Origin: Micromonospora thermarum
GTDB lineage: Bacteria > Actinomycetota > Actinomycetes > Mycobacteriales > Micromonosporaceae
NCBI RefSeq assembly: GCF_012034245.1
Contig: NZ_JAATEO010000025.1
Location: 1 to 64,000, forward strand
Direction: 5' to 3'
Length of the DNA: 64,000 nt
The translations under genes and the position numbers were made by a program. The notes beneath the pieces are model-generated. The model saw only the letters and a list, made by a program, of their open reading frames with translations, had not been told where the DNA came from and searched no databases. Of the stretch, positions 39,596 through 47,829 are shown piece by piece. Within the stretch, counting starts at the first letter, position 1. The number at the start of each line of letters is the position of its first letter.

Positions 39596-40984
39596 TCACG
39601 CCGGGGCGGCGACCACCCGGGCGGCGGCCGGGTCCAGCGTGGCACCCGGAGGCACCAGGCTGACCAGGCTCGCCGGCAGGCGCAGCGGGCGCACGTCGCG
39701 GTAGCCGAGCATCCCGAGCACCTCGGCGCCGGCCAGCACGTACCGCCGGCCGAGGTCGGTGACCACGCAGACCGCTCCCCCGGTCGCCCCAGGTGCGGCG
39801 ACGGCCTCGACCACCGCGCCCCGGCCGGGGTCCACGACGACGTGGTCGGCGAGCACGCCGCCCTCCGCCGGGGCGGGCCCGGAGCGGAGGGCACTGTCCA
39901 GGTCGGGCGGCCGGACCCCGTACCGGACGTCGGCCACCGCGCCGTCCTCGCCGACGCGCGTGCAGAGCCCGCCGTCGGGAGCGGCCAGCCGGGGCGGTAC
40001 GGCCGGCGGGGCCGACGGGCCGGCCGGTGTCAGGTCGGGGACCTTGGGCAGCGCGGCGAAGCGCCCCAGCGTGATCGGCTCCGGCTCGCCCTGGCCGGTG
40101 CTCGCCAGCAGCAGGCTGGCCTGTAACTCGGTGATGCCCGCGAGGCCGTCGCGGAGCACCACCGCGTACTGCCGGCCGCCCCCGGAGTTGCGGACCAGGT
40201 AGACGTCGCCGATGCGGGCCCCGGCGACCCGCGCCGAGGGTCGCCCCTCGCCGGGCAGGGCCGGCGGGGTCAGGTCGACGCCGGCGGGCAGCGAGTGCAG
40301 CAGGGCCGGCGCCACCGGGACCGCCCGAGCAGGGGTGGCCGCGAGCGCGGCGAGCACCCGGTCGGGGTCCCGGATCGCGTGCCGGCGCTGCTGCCAGACC
40401 AGGTGCAGACCGCCGTCGGGGTGGCGCAGGAGCAGGCCCTCGTCGCCGAGCGGCCGGCCACCCGGGGCGTCCACGCCGATCAGGAGTGCGGAGCGCGGCT
40501 CGGGCCGGTCGCCGTCTGGGCCGGTCACGGAACAGACCGTCCACGGCGCGGTCGACAGTCCGCCCGGGGCGGGCAGGGAGTCGGGCGCGTCGGCGATGCC
40601 CAGCGGGAGGCCGCGGGGCACCCCGGCGATGGACCGGCGGGAGACAAGCACCGTCTTGGGCCGCTCCGCCCCGATGATGAGCAGGGCCGACGCGTAGTTG
40701 AGGACCGGGTGCAGCCGCTGGTCGCGGTAGACGAACCGGGCGCCGGACTCCTTCTCCACGATCACCGCCGCCTCGTCACGCCATTTGGTCCCACCCCCGG
40801 CGAACAACCCGTACAGGGCGAAACCGCCCAGGGCGATCACCGCGACCAGGACGCTGGCCAGACCGGCACCCGCCAACCGCCGGAACGGCGACTGTGCGGG
40901 GTCGGTCTCGCGCATCACCAGGGCGGCGACCGCCCGCTGGACGGTGAACTGGTACGAGTGCAGCTGGTCCTGCCGCGACGGCAT
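39596..40984 (-). CDS. eccB: Type VII secretion protein EccB (orphan)
   Basis: The 462-residue protein matches EccB: a cytosolic N-terminus with the diagnostic SRQDQLHSYQFTVQRAVAALV, one membrane span (about 40-62), then the periplasmic R-repeat domain with FVYRDQRLHPVLNYASALLI, GIADAPDSLPAPG and a C-terminal YVLAGAEVLGMLGY...LVPPGATLDPAAA. EccB is a membrane-complex component of ESX secretion. None of its usual partners (eccC, eccD, eccE, mycosin, WXG100 pairs) is nearby. A TnpB remnant abuts its 5' side, so the locus may have been rearranged. AGAGGA precedes the ATG. Confidence 0.95.
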   Translation of the reverse strand: MPSRQDQLHSYQFTVQRAVAALVMRETDPAQSPFRRLAGAGLASVLVAVIALGGFALYGLFAGGGTKWRDEAAVIVEKESGARFVYRDQRLHPVLNYASALLIIGAERPKTVLVSRRSIAGVPRGLPLGIADAPDSLPAPGGLSTAPWTVCSVTGPDGDRPEPRSALLIGVDAPGGRPLGDEGLLLRHPDGGLHLVWQQRRHAIRDPDRVLAALAATPARAVPVAPALLHSLPAGVDLTPPALPGEGRPSARVAGARIGDVYLVRNSGGGRQYAVVLRDGLAGITELQASLLLASTGQGEPEPITLGRFAALPKVPDLTPAGPSAPPAVPPRLAAPDGGLCTRVGEDGAVADVRYGVRPPDLDSALRSGPAPAEGGVLADHVVVDPGRGAVVEAVAAPGATGGAVCVVTDLGRRYVLAGAEVLGMLGYRDVRPLRLPASLVSLVPPGATLDPAAARVVAAPA

Positions 40985-40999
40985 GGGATCCGTTTCCTC

Positions 41000-41932
41000 T
41001 CATGAAGCAGGAGTAAGCGCATGATTGGATGTCCTACCTTGCGGTGGGACGGTCCCGGTCTTGTCCGCGGTGGCGGTACGGCGCAGGTTCGCCACCCGGG
41101 CGTGGACCCGGCCGAGTTGGCCGCGCGCCCGCTGCCACCGTATCGATGCATCGCGGCGGGTGCGCCGGTCCGGCGCCACCTTGCGGGACAGGCCACGGCT
41201 GAGCCGGCGTAGCTTCCGCAGCGCGGCATCAAGATGTCGCGGGTTCGGCACCGGTCCGCCGGTGGACAAGACCGCCAAGTGCCTCACCCCAAGGTCAACG
41301 CCTACCGTCGCGCAAGGACGGGCGGGGGTGCGTGGCGCACGCTGGACCTCGCAGGTGAACGACACGTACCAGCGGTGACCGTCGCGACGCACGGTGGCGG
41401 ACAGGAACCGTGCGGCGCCGGCCTCCAGCCGGCGGGCCAGCTTGCGGGCCGACTCGTGCAGCCTCAACCGACCCAGCCGCGGCAACACCACATGCTTGCG
41501 ATCCGGCTCCACCCGGATGGCCCCCGTGGTGAACCGCACCGACGGGGCCGAACGGCGGCGGGACCTGAACCGGGGACACCCGACCGGCCGGCTGGCCCGC
41601 CTACCCGAACGGGAGTCGGCCCAATTCTTCAACGCACGTGCCAGCGCATCGAGGCCGGTGTTGTACGCCTCCTTCGAGTAATCCCGCCACCACGGCGCCA
41701 CCTCGTCCTTCGCCGCGTTCCACGACCGCCGCAGCGCCGGCAGAGACCAGCCGATCGTGGGGGTGAGCTGATCGTCGCCGATGCCGTAGCTGCGTTCGGC
41801 GGCCCGCTGGTTCAGCACCGCCTTCACCCGCTCCAGCCCCCAGTTGTACGCCGTGCGGGCAGCACCGGCATGGCCCAGCACCGCCCGCTCCTGTGCTGGG
41901 GACAGATCAAGGGCGAACCGGTACGCCTGCAC
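41000..41932 (-). pseudogene. tnpB: TnpB (IS200/IS605 OrfB) remnant lacking the catalytic centre
   Basis: The frame encodes the TnpB N-terminal half: VQAYRFALDLSPAQERAVLGHAGAARTAYNWGL, WWRDYSKEAYNTGLDALARALKNW, the WED-like FTTGAIRVEPDRKHVVLPRLG segment and the RuvC-I aspartate in VGVDLGVRHLAVLS. At HARVANLRRT it switches to ATADKTGTVPPQG, which in related TnpBs is the extreme C-terminal tail. The part with RuvC-II Glu, the CxxC zinc finger and RuvC-III Asp is therefore missing, with the frame intact. No tnpA is present. The GTG at 41932 begins the conserved domain; an in-frame extension reaches 42100. It ends 15 bases before eccB. Confidence 0.82.
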
Positions 41933-42292
41933 GACGCTCAGCCGATCCCGGTGCCCCACGCCCGGCACACTAACCACCGGATACGACTTCGCCCCGGCCA
42001 ACTCTCGCCCCGCAGGACTACGCCGACAGACACTGATCCACACCCCTGCCAAGACGCACCACCCACGCCGCAAACCACTCTTCAGATCAGAAACGCACAC
42101 CGACGCCTACTCGACTGGCAACAGCTGACAGCCCTTCGGGTGGCGGGGGTCGGGGCACAGGATAGGCGCTACGTCGATGTCGCGAGGACCCTCCGTTGCC
42201 GAGGACTCGTCGCACACGCGGTCCTGCGGTGTGCCGCGCCCTCCGAACGGTCGGCGCGCGATGAGAAGCTGACCGCGGGAGAGGAGCAGGGC
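41933..42292. other. Region between the TnpB remnant and the methyltransferase
   Basis: No independent gene is supported. The part up to 42100 may be the upstream end of the IS element. A small AGCCCTTCGGGT hairpin at 42127-42138 could be an IS605-type end structure. The remainder presumably contains the promoter of the methyltransferase gene; nothing else stands out. Confidence 0.4.
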
Positions 42293-42907
42293 ATGGACAG
42301 CGACGAGTGGGACGCGCGGTACGCGTCCACGTCGGATCTGGTCTGGACGGCCGAGCCGAACCGGTTCGTCGTCGAGGAAACGGCCGACCTTCCGCCCGGC
42401 CGGGCGCTGGACCTCGCGGCCGGCGAGGGGCGCAACGCGGTCTGGCTGGCCCGGCAGGGCTGGCGGGTGACCGCGGTGGACTTCTCGCCGGTCGCCGTCG
42501 CCCGGGGCCGCACGCTGGCGGCGAGCCGGAACGTCACCGTGGCCTGGCACGTCGCCGACGTCACGACGTGGCTGCCGGAGCTCGGGGCGTACGACGTCGT
42601 CCTGGTCGCCTACCTGCACCTGCCGCCGGACGACATCGCCCGGGTGCTGGCCGGCGCGGGAGCCGCGCTCCGCCCGGGCGGCCGGGTCGTGGTCGTCGGT
42701 CACGACCGCGCCAACCTGACCGGCGGCACCGGCGGTCCGCAGGACGAGGAGATCCTGCACACCCCGGAGGCGGTGGTCGCCGCCCTCGCCGGCCTGCGGG
42801 TGGTCCGGGCGGAGACGGCCCGGAGGCCGGTCGCCCGCCCCGACGGCACGACGGTCGACGCCCTCGACACGGTGGTGGTCGCCGTCCGCCCGGCGGACGA
42901 CGGCTGA
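42293..42907 (+). CDS. Class I SAM-dependent methyltransferase (TehB-like)
   Basis: The 204-residue protein begins WDARYASTSDLVWTAEPNRFVVEE and has motif I ALDLAAGEGRNAVWLARQGWRVTAVDFSPVAV, a pattern shared with TehB/thiopurine-type methyltransferases, and motif IV AYDVVLVAYLHLPPDD. Members act on small molecules or metalloids; the substrate is unknown. An AGAGGAGCAGGG ribosome site precedes the ATG at 42293. It is independent of the TnpB remnant on the opposite strand. Confidence 0.9.
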   Translation: MDSDEWDARYASTSDLVWTAEPNRFVVEETADLPPGRALDLAAGEGRNAVWLARQGWRVTAVDFSPVAVARGRTLAASRNVTVAWHVADVTTWLPELGAYDVVLVAYLHLPPDDIARVLAGAGAALRPGGRVVVVGHDRANLTGGTGGPQDEEILHTPEAVVAALAGLRVVRAETARRPVARPDGTTVDALDTVVVAVRPADDG

Positions 42908-42983
42908 GCCCGCACCCGCCGGCCACGCACGCCCGCCGCGCGCCGCCGGACGCCCACGTCGCGCCGCCGGTAGCATCCGGCCC

Positions 42984-43703
42984 GTGGGCGCGCGGTTCGA
43001 GGAGTTGGCCTGGCGGGAGACGCCGATCGGCGCCATCAGCCTGCGCCGGCGCCGTGACCCCGCCCTCGACGTCGAGGTGTACGAGGTGAAGCTCGACGAC
43101 GAGTTCCTCATGTCGAGCCTCTTCCCGGTCGCGGAGATCGAGCTGGCCCGGTTGGGTCTCGCTCCGCTGCCCCGGCGCGACCTCGACGTGGTCGTCGGTG
43201 GTCTGGGGCTGGGTTTCACCGCCCGTACCGTGCTGGAGGACGACCGGGTCGCCTCGATGCTGGTGGTGGAGGCGGTCGAGGACGTCGTGGACTGGCACCG
43301 GCGGGGCCTGCTGCCGTTCGCGGCCGGCCTCGCCGGCGACCCCCGGACCCGGTTCGTCCGCGCGGACTTCTTCGCCGCCGTCGCCGGGGGCGCCGGCCTC
43401 GACCCGGATCATCCGGGGCGGCGGTTCGACGCCGTGCTCCTCGACGTCGACCACTCGCCGCGCAACGTCCTGCACCCCAGCCACGCCGCCTTCTACACCC
43501 GCGAGGGGCTGCGCCGGCTCGCCGCGTGCCTGCGGCCGGACGGCGTGTTCGCGCTCTGGTCCGACGACCCGCCCGACGTCGCCTTCACCGAGGTCCTCGC
43601 GCAGGTGTTCGCGGCGGTGGAGCCGCACGTCGTCCGTTTCGCGAACCCGCTGACCGGCGGCGAGTCGGCGAACACCGTCTACGTCGCACACACCGCCGTC
43701 TGA
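42984..43703 (+). CDS. Spermidine-synthase-like (polyamine aminopropyltransferase fold) protein
   Basis: The 239-residue protein has a spermidine-synthase-type Rossmann domain: DLDVVVGGLGLGFTARTVL (binding loop), MLVVEAVEDVVDWHRRGLLP (acidic residue after strand 2), RFVRADFFAAV and FDAVLLDVDHSPRNVLH...FYTREGLRRLAACLRPDGVFALWSDDPP. It lacks the full polyamine-binding DxD pattern of authentic SpeE, so aminopropyl transfer is doubtful. The start is GTG 42984. It is 76 bases downstream of the TehB-like methyltransferase gene, possibly cotranscribed. Confidence 0.85.
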   Translation: MGARFEELAWRETPIGAISLRRRRDPALDVEVYEVKLDDEFLMSSLFPVAEIELARLGLAPLPRRDLDVVVGGLGLGFTARTVLEDDRVASMLVVEAVEDVVDWHRRGLLPFAAGLAGDPRTRFVRADFFAAVAGGAGLDPDHPGRRFDAVLLDVDHSPRNVLHPSHAAFYTREGLRRLAACLRPDGVFALWSDDPPDVAFTEVLAQVFAAVEPHVVRFANPLTGGESANTVYVAHTAV

Positions 43704-43806
43704 GGGTGTCCCGACGCGGGGCGGCGACCAGAGTGCCAGCCCACCCCGATCCCGCGCGTCCCGCCAGGTCGGGACCGAGGGCGCGGTCCGCGGCACCTCG
43801 CGGAGT

Positions 43807-43824
43807 ACCTACGTGACCGTAGGT
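43807..43824 (+). promoter_or_regulatory. ACCTACG-TGAC-CGTAGGT dyad upstream of the acyl-CoA ligase
   Basis: A perfect seven-base dyad with a four-base centre lies 42 bases upstream of the acyl-CoA ligase start. Its size and symmetry match TetR-family operators that control fatty-acid genes in actinomycetes. No TetR gene is adjacent, so the regulator would be unlinked. Confidence 0.55.
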
Positions 43825-43865
43825 TACTGTGGGGTAGGCGAAGGCGGGACCGGGAGGTTGGAGAG

Positions 43866-45554
43866 ATGGACCTGAGCGTCGAGCGGCCCTGGCTGCGCAG
43901 CTACGCCCCGGACGTACCGGCCACGATCGCCCCGTCGGAGGATTCGCTGGTCGACCTGCTGCGCGCCGCCGCCGGCCGCTTCGGCTCCCGGGTCGCACTG
44001 GACTTCTTCGGCGCCACCACCACGTACGCGGAGCTCGACGCCCAGGTGACCCGGGCGGCCGAGGCGCTGCGCCGCCTCGGCGTCGGCCGGGGCGACCGGG
44101 TCGCGCTCGTGCTGCCGAACTGCCCGCAACACGTCGTCGCCTTCTACGCGGTGCTCCGGCTCGGCGCGGTGGTGGTCGAGCACAACCCGCTCTACACCGA
44201 GCAGGAGCTCGCCCACCAGCTCGCCGACCACGGCGCCCGGGTCGCCGTGGCCTGGGACAAGGTCGCCCCGCTGGTGCTCGACACGGCCGGCGCCACCAGC
44301 GTGGAGACCGTGGTCGCGGTGGACCTCAGCGCGGCGCTGCCCCGGCTCAAGCGCTGGGCACTGCGGCTGCCGCTGCCGAAGGTCCGCGCCGCCCGGGCCG
44401 CGATGACCGCGCCCGCGCCGGGCGCGCTGTCCTGGGAACGCATCGTGGCCGCCGCCGGCCCACTGGCCGCCGACCACCCCGCGCCCGGGCCGGACGACAT
44501 CGCGCTGCTCCAGTACACCGGCGGCACCACCGGCACGCCGAAGGGCGCCGTCCTCACGCACCGCAACCTCCGCGCCAACGCCGCGCAGGGCCGTGCGTGG
44601 GTGCCGGGCCTGCGGGACGGCGCCGAGACGGTGTACGCGGTGCTGCCGCTGTTCCACGCGTACGGGCTGACGCTGTGCCTCACCTTCTCGGTGAGCATCG
44701 GCGCGACGCTCGTGCTCTTCCCCCGCTTCGACCTGGACCAGACCCTCGACGCGGTGCGCCGCCGACCCCCGACGTTCCTGCCCGCCGTGCCACCGATCTA
44801 CGAGAGGCTCGCCACCGCGGCCCGGGAGCGCGGAGTGGACCTCACCTCGGTCCGGTACGCGATCTCCGGCGCGATGACGCTGCCCCCGGCCACGGTCGAG
44901 CTGTGGGAGTCGGTGACCGGCGGGCTGCTGGTCGAGGGGTACGGGATGACCGAGACGTCCCCGGTGGCGCTGGGCAACCCGGTGTCGCCGGCGCGTCGGC
45001 CCGGCACGGTCGGCGTGCCGTTCCCGTCCACCGACATCCGCATCGTCGACCCGGAGGACCCGTCCCACGACCGGGCCCCCGGCTCGGCCGGCGAGCTGCT
45101 GATCCGTGGCCCGCAGGTGTTCGCCGGCTACTGGCGGCGGCCGGACGAGACGGCGGCGGTGCTGCTGCCCGGCGGCTGGCTGCGCACCGGGGACGTCGTC
45201 GAGATGGACCCGGACGGGTTCGTCCGGGTGGTCGACCGGATCAAGGAGCTCATCATCACCGGTGGCTTCAACGTCTACCCGTCCGAGGTGGAGGAGGCCC
45301 TGCGGCGGGTACCCGGCGTCCTCGACGCCGCGGCGGTGGGTTTGCCCGGGGCCGGCGGGAGCGAGGAGGTCGTCGCCGCGGTGGTGCTGCACGCCGACTG
45401 CACCACCGACGAGGCGGGCATCCGCGCGGCGTGCCGGCAGCACCTGACCGCGTACAAGGTGCCGCGGCGGGTGGTGGTGGTCGAGGACCTGCCGCGGTCA
45501 CAGATCGGCAAGGTGCTGCGCCGGGAGGTGCGCGCCCGGCTCCTCGCCGGCTGA
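43866..45554 (+). CDS. Long-chain fatty acid--CoA ligase (FadD-type)
   Basis: The 562-residue ANL-superfamily enzyme activates a carboxylic acid via acyl-AMP. Motifs: P-loop YTGGTTGTPKGAVLTHRNL, LPLFHAYGLTLCL, VEGYGMTETSPVA, GWLRTGDVVEMDPDGFVRVVDRIKELIITGGFNVYPSEVEEAL and the catalytic lysine near the end in SQIGKVLRREVR. It is cytosolic or membrane-associated. GGGAGG precedes the ATG and a TetR-type dyad lies upstream. Long-chain specificity is likely from similarity to FadD15/FadD3-type proteins but is not certain. Confidence 0.93.
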   Translation: MDLSVERPWLRSYAPDVPATIAPSEDSLVDLLRAAAGRFGSRVALDFFGATTTYAELDAQVTRAAEALRRLGVGRGDRVALVLPNCPQHVVAFYAVLRLGAVVVEHNPLYTEQELAHQLADHGARVAVAWDKVAPLVLDTAGATSVETVVAVDLSAALPRLKRWALRLPLPKVRAARAAMTAPAPGALSWERIVAAAGPLAADHPAPGPDDIALLQYTGGTTGTPKGAVLTHRNLRANAAQGRAWVPGLRDGAETVYAVLPLFHAYGLTLCLTFSVSIGATLVLFPRFDLDQTLDAVRRRPPTFLPAVPPIYERLATAARERGVDLTSVRYAISGAMTLPPATVELWESVTGGLLVEGYGMTETSPVALGNPVSPARRPGTVGVPFPSTDIRIVDPEDPSHDRAPGSAGELLIRGPQVFAGYWRRPDETAAVLLPGGWLRTGDVVEMDPDGFVRVVDRIKELIITGGFNVYPSEVEEALRRVPGVLDAAAVGLPGAGGSEEVVAAVVLHADCTTDEAGIRAACRQHLTAYKVPRRVVVVEDLPRSQIGKVLRREVRARLLAG

Positions 45555-45565
45555 CCCGCGTACGC

Positions 45566-45730
45566 TCAGCCGCGCCGCAGGCCCTCGATGGCCGCGTGCA
45601 GGTCGGCCTGGTCGACGGGGCCTGCCGGCCTCCCGCCGGTGGCCTCGCGCATCGCCTTGGCGAGCTGCAACCGGCGCAGGACCTCGCGGATGTCCGCGCC
45701 GGTCAGCCCCGCGCTGGCCGCGCGAGCCAT
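45566..45730 (-). pseudogene. C-terminal fragment of an AAA+ ATPase
   Basis: The 54-codon frame reads MARAASAGLTGADIREVLRR... LAKAMREATGGRPAGPVDQADLHAAIEGLRRG. The SxGLTGADIRExLRRxQLxKA pattern is the lid helix (sensor-2 region) found at the C-terminus of FtsH/CDC48-type AAA+ ATPases. Walker A, Walker B and the rest of the domain are absent; upstream sequence on the minus strand turns into unrelated DNA near 45731. Inference: 5'-truncated relic created by the insertion or rearrangement that brought in the lower-GC block to its right. Confidence 0.7.
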
Positions 45731-46038
45731 GGAACCGGACCAGCGGTGTCGTCACCTTCCGACGCGGGCGAAACCAGGAAACCCACCGCCCGAGATAACC
45801 GAATAATGTTATTTTCAGCCCGGTAGGCACCGGATCCATCCTCTCGTGAGGGCCGTCACTTCTCGGCATGGCTGGGAGGTGCGTGCTTAGGTGCTGGGCC
45901 GCGCGTCGCCGTACCGGGAACGCGCGGTGTCGGGCCAGCCGGTCCGCCGCATTGCCTCGGCGCTCCGATCTGGATCCGGTCTTGTCCGCGAGGATCCACC
46001 GCTCGCGGCGGAACTTCTTCCGGGGCACAGGGGTGGTA
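45731..46038. other. Gene-free region upstream of the arylsulfotransferase-like gene
   Basis: The stretch has more A/T than its surroundings. The small dyad AATAATGTTATT (45802-45813) is the A/T peak and a likely promoter/operator site for the following operon. No gene is supported; in-frame extension of the next gene to 45868 gives only Arg/Ser-rich low-complexity sequence. Confidence 0.45.
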
Positions 46039-47829
46039 GTGGTGTCGCACTCGACTGGGAATGACTCCGCTGGGAATGAACCGTCACCGCGGACAAGCCG
46101 TCCGGCGCGGCGGCGACCCGGTGGCGTCCGGTTGCGCCTGTCGTCGGCAGTGGCGTTGACGCTGGTGTTGGCGGCCAGCGCGTGGGCGGGGCCCGGCGGG
46201 GTTGCGCTGGCCGACGGTCCGCCGGAACCGCCATCACCAGATCCTGCTCCACGACCGGGCCCGCTGTTGTGCGCGACGGAGCCCGCTCCCGCGTCGGGCA
46301 GTGAGGGGGGCGCGACGACCACTTCAGCGCCGATCACCTCGGGCAGCGAGGTGTGGAGTTTTGTGTCCGAGCCGGACCTGCATCCGATGCGGGTCACCGT
46401 GACAACACGGAAACCGGGTACGGCTGCCGGTCAGATCTTCGTCGCCCCGTACAGCTTGGAGACGGTGGTCGGCCAGACGGGGTCCCTGATCCTCGACGAC
46501 GCCGGTGATCCCGTGTGGTTCCGCCCACTGCCGTACACCAACCTGCAGAACGCCGACTTCAAGGTGCAGGCCTATCACGACCCCGAGACCGGAACGTCGC
46601 AGCCGGTGCTGACCTGGTGGCAGGGGACCATCGCCATTCCGCCGACGTACACGAACCTGCCCGGCGGCTCGCCCGAGCCGGGCGGGTGCTACTACATCTA
46701 CGATTCCCACTACCGCCTGCTCAAGACGGTTTCGGCGAAGAACGGCTTCGACGCGGACGAGCACGATTTCCGGCTGACCCCGCGGGGTACCGCACTATTC
46801 ATCGCGTCACGGGCCGAACCTCTGGATCTGCGGCCGTACGGGGGCCCGGAGAACGGCGCCATCCTGAACAGCGAGATCCAGGAGGTCGACCTAGCCACGG
46901 GGAAGCTGATCTTCTCGTGGAACGTTCTGGACCATGTGGACCCGGCCGATTCCGAGGAGCCGGTCTCCAACGCGGCGTCGTCCGGCGGGGTGTGGGACGC
47001 CTACCATGTGAACTCGATCGACGAGGGCCCCGACGGCCAACTACTGATCTCGATGAGAAATATGTGGGCGGTCTACAACATCGACAAAAACAGCGGGGAC
47101 GTTCTCTGGCAACTCGGCGGCCAGCAGAGCGACTTCACCCTCGGCGAGAACGCGCAGTTCTACTGGCAACACGATGCCCGATTCCGGCCGGGAAACCGGA
47201 TCAGCATGTTCGACGACGGCTGCTGCGACCAACCGGGTGGCTCACCCGAGCAGCAGTCACACGGCTTGATCCTCAGTCTCGACTTCGACAGCCGCACCGC
47301 GACCGCCGAACGGACCTACTACCACGAACCCCCGCTGTACTCACAGTCGCAGGGAAACACGCAGGCGCTGGTGAACGGCAACGAGTTCGTCGGGTGGGGG
47401 CAGAACCCGTACTACTCGGAGTACGCGGCTGCGGGGAACTCTGAGAATGACGGTGCGCGGAATCTGCTCTACGACGCGAAGATGCCGGGCGACAATATCT
47501 CGTATCGAGCTTTTCGCGATGAATGGATCGGTACGCCGTACTACTCCCCGAGCGTGGCGGTCCGGGCGGACGGTGGGCAGAGCGTCGTCTACGCCTCGTG
47601 GAACGGTTCGACGCAGACCGCGGCATGGCAGGTGCTGGCCGGCCCCAACCCGGATTCCCTGTCGGTGGTGGTCGGACACGCCTCGCGGGTCGGGTTCGAG
47701 ACGGCGATCGCCACCGGGAGCCGAGGACCGTACTTCCAGGTGAGGGCGCTGGACGAGGCCGGAAACGTCCTCGGGGCCTCAGCCGTCGCGAATCTCGCCA
47801 AGGGGCCACGTCGACAGGGGCTACCATGA
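46039..47829 (+). CDS. Secreted arylsulfotransferase (ASST)-like protein
   Basis: The protein of about 596 residues has a membrane-export segment (RLRLSSAVALTLVLAASAWA) and a Pro-rich linker, then a six-bladed propeller of the arylsulfotransferase ASST family: GQIFVAPYSL, LILDDAGDPVWFRPLP, DEHDFRLTPRGTALFIA, EIQEVDLATGKLIFSWNVLDHV, DAYHVNSIDEGPDGQLLISMRNMWAVYNIDKNSGDVLWQLGG and QHDARFRPGNRISMFDDGCCD. The family transfers sulfate between phenols, but actinobacterial members are uncharacterised. The start is uncertain among clustered GTGs (46033-46042) after AGGGG. It is coupled to the lipase gene by ATGA. Confidence 0.85.
   Translation: MVSHSTGNDSAGNEPSPRTSRPARRRPGGVRLRLSSAVALTLVLAASAWAGPGGVALADGPPEPPSPDPAPRPGPLLCATEPAPASGSEGGATTTSAPITSGSEVWSFVSEPDLHPMRVTVTTRKPGTAAGQIFVAPYSLETVVGQTGSLILDDAGDPVWFRPLPYTNLQNADFKVQAYHDPETGTSQPVLTWWQGTIAIPPTYTNLPGGSPEPGGCYYIYDSHYRLLKTVSAKNGFDADEHDFRLTPRGTALFIASRAEPLDLRPYGGPENGAILNSEIQEVDLATGKLIFSWNVLDHVDPADSEEPVSNAASSGGVWDAYHVNSIDEGPDGQLLISMRNMWAVYNIDKNSGDVLWQLGGQQSDFTLGENAQFYWQHDARFRPGNRISMFDDGCCDQPGGSPEQQSHGLILSLDFDSRTATAERTYYHEPPLYSQSQGNTQALVNGNEFVGWGQNPYYSEYAAAGNSENDGARNLLYDAKMPGDNISYRAFRDEWIGTPYYSPSVAVRADGGQSVVYASWNGSTQTAAWQVLAGPNPDSLSVVVGHASRVGFETAIATGSRGPYFQVRALDEAGNVLGASAVANLAKGPRRQGLP

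Noticed and set aside
42107..43219. Minus-strand frame covering the TehB-like methyltransferase
   Set aside because: Antisense to a gene with a clear SAM motif and ribosome site; no domain of its own.
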